A stretch of DNA of 64,000 nucleotides from Verpa conica. Taxonomy: Eukaryota; Ascomycota; Pezizomycetes; Pezizales; Morchellaceae. The DNA lies in NCBI GenBank assembly GCA_033030425.1, contig JAUFSD010000019.1:1240001-1304000 (forward strand). The letters are read 5' to 3'. Both the position numbers and the translations under genes were made by a program. Below the pieces are notes generated by a model that ran no database searches, had not been told where the DNA came from, and worked only from the letters and a program-made list of their open reading frames with translations. Positions 36,541-49,069 of this stretch are shown here, one piece after another; positions within the stretch are counted from its first letter, which is position 1, and the number at the start of each line of letters is the position of its first letter.

Positions 36541-37644
36541 TCTCTGCTACTTTTGAGGAGGGCTACTCCAAAAGACCTAGGTGGCAGGATAACGAAGTTC
36601 TCGAGCATAAAGCCAGAGACTGTAGGAGGAATCTATTATCTTGCGGCGATTTCTCAAGCCAGCAAGAACGAGTATTAACTATGCTATACAGCTATGGTGG
36701 GTGATAGAAGAGGTTTCCTCGACGGTGGACTCGGGAATGTCTAGAGATACCCAATAGTTGGAGGGGAGAAGGATGTGTGGACGGAGAAGACTGGGATGAT
36801 GTCGAGGATCTAGATGTACATATGATACTAGCTTACATCTAGGGCGATTCACGTGAGTATGGTAGACTATACGCCAAGCAAGAGGGCGCCGAGTATACTT
36901 GCCGAGTGATGAGTACTTTGTGATAATCTGAGCCAGAATCCTCCAGAAATTAAAGGAGATAGATGCACTAATATACGTTGGTCAATTATCTGAACTAATT
37001 TGACTGTAGGAAATATAAAAGTCCGATATTTTGAACCACAGTATAGATCGATTAGGGCTTCAATGTGAGAAAGTAGCACCATCAATTCGGAACAGGCGGT
37101 ACTACATATTCATTCTTTGCTCCTTGTAAAGTATGATGATCTTGAGATATATAAATTTATCCCTCTTTTGGGGACGCGAATATCACGGGGATGAGTGATA
37201 CTTCATGCCACCAGAATGGCCCCAGCAGCGATTAATACCAAGCTTTGAGCACGTGACCCAGCATCTTAACCTAACTCTCTGCCTCTTCTATTGCATGGCA
37301 TGTAGCTCGACCAGAACATTCTTCCCCTCGCCCTGAACGTCGCAATAATATTACAAACACAGCGAATTATAGATTACTATTTCTACATTTCGGCCGAGAT
37401 AATAGTCGCGTTTAGTGATCCCCCCTGCCGCGGTTGCTACGAGTAGGGATCATTTGCAGTATCAATTGCGTCATGATGGAATTTCTAAGCAACAAAGTAT
37501 TCACAAATCTGAGTATTCCCTCCACTATGATCTCTAATATGATCTCTATATATACCTAGTATCCTCCCCCCACAATATCCCCATCAGTATCCTTCTCGAC
37601 AATTCCAAAACCAATTCTACAACTAAGCTAAAATTCCAACCACA
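36541..37644. other. Divergent intergenic region
   Basis: This sits between the 5' ends of the histidine kinase (-) and the SDR gene (+). TCTATATATACC about 95 bp before the SDR start codon is a TATA-like element, followed by a CA/TC-rich leader. No gene seen. Confidence 0.45.
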
Positions 37645-38486
37645 ATGGCCGCTACAAAACCTCTTGCCATCATCGCCGGTGCAGGTCCCGGAACCGGTGC
37701 CGCAGTCGCCCTGAAATTTGCCCTTCAGTACACTGTAGTCATTCTCTCCCGCTCTGCCTCCTCCTTCGAATCGGTAGTGTCTGAAATCACATCCCGCGGT
37801 GGACAAGCCTACGGCATCCCCACCGACATTTCAAATGAACAAAGTGTTAAAGACGCCTTCGCCCAGATCAGGTCTAAACACGCCGACACACCAGTTGCAG
37901 CAGCTATCTTCAACGCTGCTTCCGGGTTTGTCAAGAAGCCATTTGCGGAGGTTACATTAGAGGAGTGGGATAGCACTTGGACTGTCAATGGGTTTGTTAC
38001 TTCTGCGGGTGAATAGAAGGATAATTACTAATTTTGGTTGATAGTCATGGAGCTTTCCTGTTCTCGAAGTCTGCACTTCCTCTTTTGGCAGCTAGCACTC
38101 ATCTCCCCCACCCCCCCACACTAATCTTTACTGGTGCAACCGCATCCTTCAAGTCCTCGGCCCATTTTGCAACCTTCGCTGCAGGAAAGTTTGCGCAGAG
38201 AGCGCTCAGTCAGTCGCTTGCTAAAGAGTATGGGCCGAAGGGGGTTCATGTCTCGCATGCTGTGATTGATGGGGTAATTGATATCCCGAGGACGAAGGAG
38301 TGGTTGAATGATGTTCCGGATGCTAAGATTGGCGCGGGTGCTGTGAGTTGTTTCTTCTCCTGGAGATTGTTGGCAGGATTAGACTGACAATAGTAGATTG
38401 CGGATGCATACTGGCATTTACATACCCAGCCGAGGACTGCGTTTACGTGGGAAATTGATATCAGGCCGTATGTTGAGAAGTGGTGA
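37645..38486 (+). CDS. Short-chain dehydrogenase/reductase family protein
   Basis: Three exons (37645-37991, 38045-38342, 38397-38486) give 244 residues. The Rossmann start AIIAGAGPGTGAAVALKFA carries the glycine-rich NAD(P)-binding motif; TDISN and FNAASGF follow in SDR order. The usual catalytic YxxxK is FAAGK here (FATFAAGKFAQRAL), so phenylalanine replaces the tyrosine. The C-terminus IADAYWHLHTQPRTAFTWEIDIRPYVEKW is characteristic of a fungal SDR subgroup that generally has this FxxGK site. Such proteins may reduce substrates differently or may have lost oxidoreductase activity. Intron 1 has a GTTTGT donor. The single-domain length fits the family. The substrate is unknown. Confidence 0.88.
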
Positions 38487-41460
38487 TTGGAAGGGAAGGC
38501 ATGTCTAAATAGTGGTGTCCGTTAAAGATGCTCGCTTGAAAACTCCTTAGTGCTCTGGATAGCAAGAGATCTAGAATTAGCTATTGAACGAGAAAATATT
38601 GTACTGTCAATAATAAAATATAGTTGGGCTACTTCTCAATTAGACATACGGGAGTAGCTAGTGAAGGCTAGAGACTCTATAGCAATTTCGTTCCTTAAAC
38701 TAGGCTATCTAAAAAATTTATATTACCCCCTACTTTATATCGTTGTCTCAGTTTGGAGTTTGGCTCAACTCGGCTCTTGAGAAAGTTACCAAGTTGTAAG
38801 CATCATAATAGATCACTCGGTATTCCTAAAGCCAAAATCCTTGCCGAATTAATTTATGCTGGTAGCTAATTCCTGAGAATTATAGCATCTATCCCCACTG
38901 ACCCCACCATTCCCTAGCAAGGAATCACTCCTCACTAGATCGAGTCACTCCCCAGATCACCACCATCGCCGGCTTAAGTCCCACATCCTCTCTACCTGCT
39001 CTTTATCCGGGCGATAAATAAGCTTCTCATAAACATGTCGCCAATCGGATAAGTCCTCATTCCTAACAGGATATCTCTTATGCACCTCATGAAAATAAGA
39101 TTGCTGTGGTATTCCCAGGCTCAGAACTCCGTCCGTCGTCTGGTTCTTAGATTGGTTGTGCATGACTAGTAACTAGATATGGTACCATGTATTTGAATTT
39201 GGGAATCCATACCACTGATAGTGAACCGGAGTCACCAGTGGTAAATTGCCGGCGATGGTATAGGCAGAGTTCCTGGCAGGTGAATATAGATTTTGCGCGG
39301 TTTATGGAGGAAGCAGCTCGACTGATGACGTTTCTTAAAAAAGCTATTTCGTTGCTGACAGTGGTGAGGATCCCAGGAGGAATTTGACCCCATACCTCCC
39401 GGTCCGTTTTTCGCCAACCAGTGGGGTACGGTGTAAACTACCCTACTCACACAGCATTTGACACCCCACACTATCTCTTAAGCCCCCTAAGTACCAAATC
39501 CTTAAAACACAGCCTAAAAAAAAGGCAAAGAGAAGATTTCAATAAGGAAGATCACAATTGAAGTTATTTCACACCGACAAACATATAAAACCTTGTGTAT
39601 ATCCTCGTAGGTATAAAATAATGAAACCTATAATATGTATACATATGTTCGAATTCACCATTACCTATAGACCTATGTACGAGTCCCTTATGTGATTTCC
39701 TTATAGCTAGCAGAATAATCCATCTTATGATGATATTGAGTAACGAGGCATGACCGGGAATTTTGGCTCCCCAGAGTGATGATGACAAAGTAATTACCTT
39801 ATAAGGGGTCTTCAGCTTTCTACAAAGTTCTTGTGAGTATAAGGGTTCGGCAATGAACATACTGTCCCCTCTTTACGCAGGAAATTGGCCGAGCGAGAGA
39901 AAAAGGCGAGAGATTTATTGAAAATGTTCGGTGACAGAGTGCCGAGCATCAATCTCCTCGATTATGTCCGTTACTGATTTTGAATTTGTATAATTGAATG
40001 TATCAGTTGGTCCTTATCATCTCTGGTTATTTATGTTCTGTGAGTAGAGTGCAAACGGTGATCGAGGAGTGATGGGCAAGTGATGTATCTCTCCTTGGAC
40101 TACTGCTTGAGGTTATAGGTCGGCAAAAGTATGCGTTCTTGAGTGTTGTGATAGCAGACCAAATATTGTCTACCGCACCTGTGTACGGTAGTGCCAGGAG
40201 GACTGTGCAGCGTTGTACAGGGTGCCCGGGACCTGGGCCCCCGAGAATCGGGAAGGTGAGCACAACATTAAGATGATCATTCCCGGGTAGGTGGCTTTTT
40301 TCGTGGTTGCGAAATGATTGTTGTATATTGAGAACGCGACCCTGGAAAGCCTTTGTACTTTAATTCTGAGTATATTAAGTTTTAGGTTCTAAATTATATT
40401 ACAACTTCCGAATATTCAACATTTAGGGCAGCAATTCATTCTGAAGAAAACCCACCTAAGCACTATCTGCAGAGGTCATAATCTGTACGCCCTACACCTT
40501 ATCAGTAGGAGAAGCTACAAGGGACCACACAGCATGAGGGCCCACAGCTGAAAAAGAAGGTCACTCCTGTCTTGGGGGAGGAGGGCTGGGCCGTTTGTCA
40601 ACCGGAAGATTGTATTGCCTCATCCGACCATTTTCTGCCACTCACATCAGCAATGTAAATCCTCCTAGTACTACAGTTCTATTTTTCCCACGACGGTTGA
40701 GCAGTTACCGGTAGATTAACTCATTTATCGGTCACTGACTCTAACAGGTTTATATATACTCTAAGTGCTGCGATATACAAACTTATTTCCTATAATAATT
40801 GACTACCTACAATTCAGCACTGTTCCGAAGGTAGCTATGGTGAATTTATCTATCCTCTGGTCCGAGTGGTATCTAGTCTATTTTGCTACAGAATGGTCAA
40901 GTAAGGCCTCTATCGGTATCTATTTGGACTATTATCCCTTAAAACTACTTAAAGTGTTGTTCGTTCCTCGTTGTTGGCTGCTGAGGTATCAATGCCAATA
41001 TATAGAGTAGGCAACTGTTGGATTATGGGCGACAGCGGCCGATTTGTATGACTTCATAGGCATGTAAAAGTTATGAGGTCGGGATTAACCCCCCCCCCTC
41101 CACGCATCATCCTATTGCTCGCGCCCGCATTTTTCACAGCAACAGTGGACTATATATTTAAGATCTTGAGGCGTTTCCTCTACTCTATCCAACCCTCTAG
41201 TTATGATACTATCACACTGAAGCACACTTGAAACGTAACACTCGCTCGAAAATTCGCAAACCACACACAAATAAAAACGTATACAAAAAACATAAAATAG
41301 TACCCTATATCCCTAATAAAACATAAACCAAGTAAAACAGAAAACGAAACAACGCAGCTCATTTCAAACACTCTCCCACAACTTGGCCTTTACAATCTCT
41401 CTATACGATTGGTTTCCTTGAGAGGTTGAAACATGTGTGTGTTAATACCATTATCGTCAA
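38487..41460. other. Long gene-poor region
   Basis: About 3 kb with no confident gene. A 68-codon frame on the minus strand (38957-39163), ending RMWDLSRRWW, is not recognised and might be a relic. A T-loop-like GGGGTCAAATTCC on the minus strand near 39390 does not fit a complete tRNA. A/T-rich sequence dominates elsewhere; 41090-41300 may hold the 3' UTR of the NLR gene. Confidence 0.4.
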
Positions 41461-44400
41461 CTACAGAACTATAAATGCCCTTCTCAACAGTTTGTCCATG
41501 TCTATATATTTTGATTTTGCCACTATTTCCAGTGGTGTGATCCCATTAAAATCAGGTACAGAAATATCAGCGCCTTTGTCGAGTAGCAAGTTGATTATAA
41601 TAATATAAGGTTCACACATTTCCTCAAGATAGAGTTTTTTAGATATGTTATCTTCTAAAATGTCACTATCGCTCGCGAGTAGTGATTCAGCTTCAAATTC
41701 GAAATACGATAGTGCATGGTGAAGTGCTGTCTGGCCTTGTTGATTGGCTGCAGAAATATCTACGTCCTTTTCGAGGAGTAGTTCGACCACATCCACACCA
41801 TCCGAAAGTGCTGCATAGTGAAGTGCTGTCTGACCTTGTGAATCAACTGCAGAAACATCCACGCCCTTTTCAAGCAATAATTCGACCACATCAGAATGTC
41901 CCGCAAGTATTGCAATATGAAGTACTGTCTGACCTTGTGAATCGACTGCAGAAATATCTGCACCCTTTTCGAGGAGTAGTTGGACTAGATTCACAATCAC
42001 CCCATATAATCTAACTTGAGATTCTTTAGGGTTGTTGGGGTCTAACATTGAAATATTTGTACCCCCTCGAGGGAGTACGTCGACCAGACCATGAACCTCC
42101 ATAGATGCTGCAGCGTGAAGTGCTGTACGACCAGAGGAGTTTAACGCTGAAATATCCGCGCCCTTTTCAAGGAGTAGTCGGACCAGATCCACACTCCCCC
42201 TATGTATTGCACAATGAAGTGGTGTAAAACCGCGAGGGTCTAATAGTGAAATATCTGCGCCCTTCTCAAGGAGTAGTCGGACCAGATCCACATCCTCCCC
42301 AAGTATTGCATAGTGAAGCACTGTAAAACCGTTGGAGTCTAACACTGAAATATCCGCACCCTTTTTAAGGAGTAGTCGAACCAGATCCACACTCGCCTTA
42401 TATATTGCAAGGTGAAGCACTGTACGACCGTGGGGGTCTAATACTGAAATATCCGCACCCTTTTCAAGGAGAAATTGGACCAGATCCATATTCCCTTCAG
42501 GTATTGCATGGTGGAGTGCTGTATAACCGTCAGTGTCGAGCGCTGAAATATCAGCTCCCTTCTCGATGAGCAGGCGAAGCATGTTTATACGATCTTGGTC
42601 AGGTACTTTAGAATACACATCCGCCCGAGATATTGCATAGTGAAGTATTGGGCAGCCTCTGGCATCAACTGAAATATCAGCGCCCTTCTCAAGGAGTAGC
42701 TGCACTTGATCTATATTCCCACCCAATACTGCATAGTGAAGTACTGTACAACCAAGATAGTCGACCGCTGAAATATCTGCACCTTTCTCAAGGAATAGTT
42801 GAACTAGGTCAACACTTGCTCCCTGATCTACTGCCACGAGAAGTGCTCTCTGGCCATGGGGATCGACGGCTGAAGCATTTGCGCCATTTTCGAGTAGCAG
42901 CTTGACCATCCCAAAATTCCTGTTCCACAATGCTTGAAATAGTATTCGAGAGTTACTGAATGTCGAAATATCAGACTTATTCTGGAGCAGCACCCTGACC
43001 ACCTTAAAATTTCTACACATGCCTGCTTCAGCTAGTGCTGTTTGAAAGCCACGCTCGGTCGAAAAACGGGCTCCTTTCTTAACCAGCAATCCGACTACAT
43101 CGTGATATCCTTCGTACGCTGCCACATCCAATGCTGTCCGCTTAGACCAATCGACACCTGAAATATCTGCGCCCTTCTCTAGGAGTAACTGGACCAGATC
43201 ACTATATCCCAATGACGCTGCCAAACATAGCCCTTGATTTCTTTGCATCTCTGGAGCTGAAAGATCGAATCCAGTCTGTAATAGTTTGACTACCCGATCG
43301 TTGCCTTCGGAATTAGCAATGGTAATTATAGATGATATATCGCTTGCCGGCATCAGACTTTCTGCACTCTCTAGCAGCAATCGAAGGACCCGGTAATTCC
43401 CTAGTATGATCGCAGCAAAAAACGGACGGAGTGGAGCGGCAGTGCATTTAACTATCTCGGGGATAGTCCCCTGTTGACTCCGATCGAATAGTTTGTTATC
43501 GTTTATAAATTTAAGATAGAGATAAACATTTCCCCCGCGTGCAAGGAAATTGAGTATTGCATCCACCAATAAAACCTCATCACAAGCGCTCAGGTGAGCC
43601 CGCAGGTAAGTGGCGGCGTAAGATAGGAATTTAGGATAATATGAATGAGTCCAGTTGGTAAAGATACTAAATGAAAGATAAGTCAAGCAAGCCCTGGAGA
43701 TTTTGAACTCAGTACTTTCGAGGATTATCGAGTTTCGTAATAAATATTCCTGGACCGTATAATGGGCAAGCCGAATAGTGTCGCCATTCTCATTCTCATC
43801 GATTACCACAAAACCTGCACAAACTTCAAGCAGTACTCCCCTATCTGCAAAGTCTAACTCATCCAAATAATAACGCCTCTTCTCGATAGCCAATGCCACC
43901 TGAAGTTCGTCAACAAGGAGAGTCCGTCGAGCCATGACTAACCATGAAAGTACTGCCAGTGCCAAGTCCGAACTACTCCTTTGTTGTTCTTTGATACCCT
44001 CGACTACCCGGTCATAAACAGGGTCTAAAAGACCCTCTCGGGTAACAGAAATTTGGCTTTGGATATTATCTAGCGATATAAGAACCTGCTTTGGTGTCGT
44101 TTGTTGGCAAAGGTACTTAATATGGAAGTGGACAAGCAAAAACCTAATAGGAATTAGCTTTAGTATAATTCTTATATTCTCGCAGCAACCTCAAACTTAC
44201 ATCCCGTTAGCGCACTTGATGAGGTTCGAAACAATCCTATCCTCGCACTTGGCTTGCCTCACAAGACGTTTTATCCGAACATTACTACCGATCTTTTGCC
44301 GAACATAGCTCTCGATGTCTTCGTTCTTTGCGGAAAGTCTGACTTTGGCTGAACTTCGAAGAGATTCTTTTATATCATCTGGGTGCTGTCGGCTTGTCAA

Positions 44401-45955
44401 GAAGACCTTAATGCCGCTCTTGCCTATTTGATGAAACAGAGGGAGAAGCTCCTCACGAATTTCTGGGTTGCACTCGTCCAGCGCATCACAGACAATAAAC
44501 ACCTTGGTAAATGACTTTGAGACAGCAACAAGGCTGGTATGCAAGGCGCTGAGTGTTGGTTCTTCTCCTTGTTTTTTTGAGTATTCATGTAGATCTTTAA
44601 CCGCTTTAGGAAGCTCTGGCACCTGGTTGGACAATTGCTTGAGCAAGCTTGTAAGAACGTACGTCGGCACCTGCGTATCGCTTTCCTTGTAATCGAAATA
44701 AATATAGGCAATCCCGTAATTTGATGTCCTTAATTGGTCTTTGAAGAAATCGATCACTCTAGAACTATTATAGGGCCACCGTCAGTGGACCTTTACCGCA
44801 GGAAAGTGTAGGCCCCTCACATAAAATAAAAAATAAGGAGGCACACATACGCTAAGAATGTTTTCCCAGCACCAGCTACCCCCCTGGGGTTAGCAACTTC
44901 TTTAGGTGCCGAAGGAACGAATACATACGAATGCCGTAACCCCAGAGCAACGGAATATCAGGGCTACCAAGCCATTTCTGGAATTCCAATGATTCCAGAA
45001 GCCAGCCGCCAGTTTCCTCTTGTCTCCTACGCCTAATTTCCAAGTGCTTACTTTCAAACATCCCTGAAAACAACCAAGCAAGAACTTCTTCGCGTTTCCT
45101 AGCTGGTGATTAAGTGAGTACGAGACCTGAACCCAATATAAGAGGAAGGCTTAAAACCAGTTCCCTACCTATCTCCCTCTCCCGTCTTACAACATCCTCG
45201 TTGTCTTTCTGGGTGTTCTCATAATGCACACGATCCTCTTCCTGTTTTCTCCAATCTCGCTGGAAATCGGACCCCTTCCGAATATCCTCTTTAATTTCCC
45301 CCATACTTTGACCGGCAGCTTAACTCATGGTCAGCAAAGTAACTGATTCATGGAGAAACTTCTGCCTTCCTCACCGATCATAGAATTTTCTATTTTTCCC
45401 CTAATGTCTCTCTGGGCATCGGAGCCGGTCTTCTGATTCTGAATTATTATATTCGCTTTCGTCTCGACCCCTTGCATAGCTGTATTAATTGTTTCCCTTA
45501 CATATTTTGGTTTTCAGTCAGCAAAGTTCACCCAAATAAGCCAATCATATCAATCACCTCTCATCCACAGCTAGGGCCAGAGTAAAGAGACTTTTATATC
45601 CCTCAATCCGAGAGATTATCTCGAATGTATCCTTTTTGCTAAGTAGCCATTTAAGTCTCCTTCCCTTCGAGTCCCGCATTTTTTCTAGTTTTAATCGGAA
45701 CTCACTCAGAACCACATTGCATCGTAGGAGTGGACCATCCCCCTGGTTAAATTGCTGCAACAATGGCGACTGTGGACTCCTACTCACACAATCTTGCAAT
45801 GCTATGAGAGTGTTGTGTAATGAGCGGAGCTCATCAATAAGCCTTCTGATCTCGGATGGCGCTTCCTTCCACCCTGCAATGTATTCATACCCCAGACAAG
45901 CAACCTTAGCTGAGATCTGAACGGCAGCTATCACGATACCCGCAATATCGGCCAT
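41461..45955 (-). CDS. NACHT-ankyrin NLR (STAND) protein
   Basis: Seven exons (45955-45558, 45496-45375, 45318-45169, 45102-44929, 44875-44851, 44758-44201, 44143-41461) give 1369 residues; phases all agree. The N-terminal helical domain (MADIAGIVIAAVQISAKVACLGYEYI) is the type found on many fungal STAND proteins, followed by a charged coiled linker. NACHT: Walker A GIPGAGKT (280-287), which is split over two splice junctions and a 25-bp exon, and Walker B VFIVCDALDE (376-385). After a winged-helix-like region (LAVLSWLVMARRTLLVDELQVAL), about 18-20 ankyrin repeats run from roughly residue 710 to the end, many carrying LLLEKGADIS. Such proteins oligomerise on ligand recognition and trigger heterokaryon incompatibility or defence. 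The start at MADIAG is chosen because the domain begins there; an upstream in-frame ATG exists at 46099. Confidence 0.92.
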
Positions 45956-47083
45956 GGCTAGTATGGGTTCTAGAAACCTAGGGAGATACAGGTAGTAATT
46001 GAGAGTATTTGCCGATCCACGTTTTTGTTGACAAGTAATCCGATAGCCCACAAGCCCCTCGTACTGGTTGCCCTGCAGGAAAGAGGAGTCCAAACACAAA
46101 TCACCTTTATTCTCGTGATTCCGTAGCTATAGGCCGTGAGACTATAGAAACTTTAGCATTGGACTGGAAATCGGACAGTTAAGCCCTCACACAAAGCTGT
46201 TGAGTCTCACCACCGAATTCCTCTATGGATACTCGTTCCCAGGCAGATTCAGGAGTCTGAAATATGTATCCTTCTATCTTTACCACTAGCAGCTGTATTT
46301 GGTCTGATTTGGAGGAATCCTTTAGACGATGTTCTAGCTGGGTGGGTTGCCTTGGACCTCCTCGACTTCTCGTGGGAAGCACTGCCCCACCACAAAAGGC
46401 ACTCTTGGCAGTAGTTGTGTTACCTACTCAGACATGATATGCACAGATCTGAAAGTGCCGCCAGTCAGCCACTCGTGGCTAGTGCCTGTATTTACTAGGG
46501 GTAGGGGGGTGAAGATGGAACGGGTCTCACAGTTTTTCTATGGTGACCCCATGGAGTAGAGATCTCTGCTGTCCCATCTTCACATCCCTACCCCTAGTAC
46601 TACCCATAACTATATTGACGCTCTGGAGGGCCATAGTCAAAAAATCTATTCTTCAACATTGGTACGCTCAAGAGGATATTTTCACAGACCCCCGTCTATT
46701 GGTGCATTTCTTCCGTGGGTTTATAGTCATTTACATCCGAGCCCCTAATGTGCTTCTACCCGGCCTCTACGACCTCTACTACCAGCCTTCTCAAACCCAT
46801 TTCCCCCCTACAAAACGCCGTATTGACACTACTAGGTCAGAAATATGGTATTGGTAGGTGTAGCTATACCAGTAATTTTTATGGTGATATAGGCTAAGTG
46901 TGGTAGACAACGATTTCTAGGGTGATGATGGTGGTATAGCGAAATAGAGAGGAAGGGGTTTCGAAATCTACCCAACTGGCCGAAAACCAGGGCCAGGTTC
47001 ACCCCCAATGATGCTTTCTTTCCTAACATGACATCACCATTCTCCTTAGTTATGAGCTACAAGAAACCTATGACGTAGCCCCA
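45956..47083. other. Intergenic, with a small inverted repeat
   Basis: Promoter region of the NLR gene followed by gene-free sequence. It contains the inverted repeat at 46494-46598 and an ATG-proximal leader. No conserved frame recognised. Confidence 0.4.
46494..46598. repeat. Inverted repeat, 25-bp arms
   Basis: ACTAGGGGTAGG at 46494 through GAAGATGG at 46518 is repeated inverted at 46574-46598 with two mismatches. The loop of 55 bp contains the short palindrome AGAGATCTCT. It could be the ends of a tiny miniature element or a hairpin; no target duplication was seen. Confidence 0.6.
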
Positions 47084-47940
47084 TCATGAATAAACCATAA
47101 CCCTTGTCTCACTCATCCCCTCTCTCATTCTCTCCCATCTTACCCTGAGAATATGATCACGATCCCAAGATTCCCACATGATAGGCCATGGTACAAATGC
47201 CTTATGCACTTCTCCAAAGTTTAGAGGATGCTGAACGAATTCCTAAGTAGCAACTACAACATTATAATTCCCCGACTCCCATGCAGGAGAGAAAGCTACA
47301 TTATACAACATTCCCACAACCACGCCACAGAACAATACGAAGCTACCCCTAACCACCCACTGTAACGGAGAATTTCGTACACCCTTTGCCGATAACACCC
47401 CGAGCTCTAAAGTAGTCCGCTGGGAATGTGCTTTATTAATCACTCCCTTTGAAGGCGCGACTAGTACTACCGCCACTATAACACCGATTGCTATACGCAT
47501 GAAATTTACTGCAGTCTTAAGCTTTTCGCAATAGCTACCATAGAGAGTCCCTGTTGGGCCGATGTCAATGACAGTCTCTTCCTGAGATCTGAGAATAATA
47601 TGAAGATATATGTTGATCAACACGAAAACCCATATCAGGACCAAAAACCGGAAGATTGTGCCCCGCCACCCAGCCGCATATGAGGCGCGAGGTCTCCTTT
47701 TATCTGATTTCTAGGTAGGTATGAATAGGTCCGACGGGGACTTTTCGTTTTCGGGAGGGTTCTCTTGGCGATGTGGAGTAGGTAGAGTATACAGGGGCTC
47801 TTCGGCTGGTTTGCCGGAACTAGGCGAGGAAAGTTAGGGGAGTCCAGTGTGGGGCAGTTACTATTGTAGCAAGACACTTGCACGTCTATAGGTGGCTCAT
47901 ATCCCGCAACGCTAACTAGAGGGATATCCCGGGTAGACAT
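47084..47940 (-). pseudogene. Truncated DUF6536 membrane protein gene
   Basis: A start (MSTRDIPLVSVAGYEPP) at 47940 is followed by a probable intron ending near 47705-47715. A frame then carries the family hallmark GWRGTIFRFLVLIWVFVLINIYL, GTLYGSYCEKLKTAVNFMRIAIGVIVAVVLVA and LYNVAFSPAWESGNYNVVVAT. At 47243-47245 this frame hits TAG, exactly where the family continues VVSxEFL; the next codons read EFVQHPLNFGEV and go on to TGA at 47084. Normal members have several hundred more residues with further membrane helices, none of which is present. So it is probably a relic that lost its 3' two-thirds and acquired a stop. The 5' splice is uncertain: GTATAC near 47800 is the best donor. Confidence 0.6.
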
Positions 47941-49069
47941 TTCTTAGGTGTTTTCTACTACTAAACATTGCTGGGCCGAGACCCAAAGTATCTGTAGTAG
48001 ACTATCCCGGCTCAGAATTGCAGCACTATTTTATTTAACAAAAATTTAGAACACCTTGCGGAGTCATGATAAGGAACGCAGATCTCCCAGAATAACCCCC
48101 TATTCTATTTGCGGACCTGGGTATGTACATGGTGTTGCGGTTGGATGAGTGATTACATAACCCCTAGGCTTGAGCACCAACAGCTTGGTAATGCTGCATG
48201 TATATTACGTTTTGGGTTCTAAATATTGTGCTTAGGGTCGCGAAGATAAACAATGAGCTTGGGAAGGGAAAAGTTGCGTAAACCAAAACTATTGGATGTA
48301 TGCGCCATGCCGCCACCCGTTCTCGCAAGTGCAACAACCACTGTATATGAACCCTCACCTCCATTCAATAACTAAAACCACATCCATCAAATAGAGTAAT
48401 GCTCTATCCGAGCGTATCTTCTCAAGCGAATGCACGCAGCTGGAACGAAACCACGGTCGCGGTTTACTAGGGTCATAGGGTAAGAGGAAGAAAAAAGCAA
48501 TTAGTTACGTAACAGCCGTCACACCTTTTTTGGTTTTTATTACGAGATCTATCATGCCCCCGGTTCTTGGAGATCCTTTATAAAGTGGAAGGGGGGGGTT
48601 GCTTGTCTTGAAGCCTTTTGTTATGGGGTACAGGATTTATAAGGAAGGTAAGTGAGCCCGGTCAGTGTAGTTGACGAATATAACTATATACTGACAGAAA
48701 CCGCGTTATTTTGTGTTACGTAGCTCTGGCAACCCTAACCCCGCCTTCGATCCGAATATTCAAAATATTAAAGCCCTAAGGAACAATCTATATAGGACCT
48801 GAGAATTTGGAGAAGCTGTCTGTAGCTTCTTTGGATGTTCACGGATAATTGATTGTGATACGCTCGGTCACACGCCATCACGTCACAATCCCCTCACAAC
48901 GACTTCACAACTCCACGATAAGTTCACATCCTACATCAAGACCTGAAATCTTCAACAATAAATATAAATATTCCCAAGCTATGAAAATAATTCAGTACGC
49001 CAGCTACGATCATCAACACCCTAAAAAAAACAATACCCAAACGACCTTCCCAGAAAGCTAGCCACCAGC
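47941..49069. other. Intergenic, no gene seen
   Basis: Between the DUF6536 relic and the MFS gene. AACCCTAACCCC at about 48731 is another telomere-like motif. No long frame, repeat or RNA gene recognised; sequence near 48880-49060 is probably the MFS 3' UTR. Confidence 0.4.

Noticed and set aside
38957..39163. 68-codon minus-strand frame
   Set aside because: Well-formed residues but no recognisable family or exon partner; left as a possible relic.
39370..39450. Minus-strand T-loop-like GGGTCAAATTCC with a 5-6 bp terminal stem
   Set aside because: No proper anticodon arm or D arm; the terminal stem has a mismatch. Not a credible tRNA.
41682..42905. Plus-strand open frames across the ankyrin repeats
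   Set aside because: They are the antisense of repeated LLLEKGADIS codons; the pattern follows the repeat unit.
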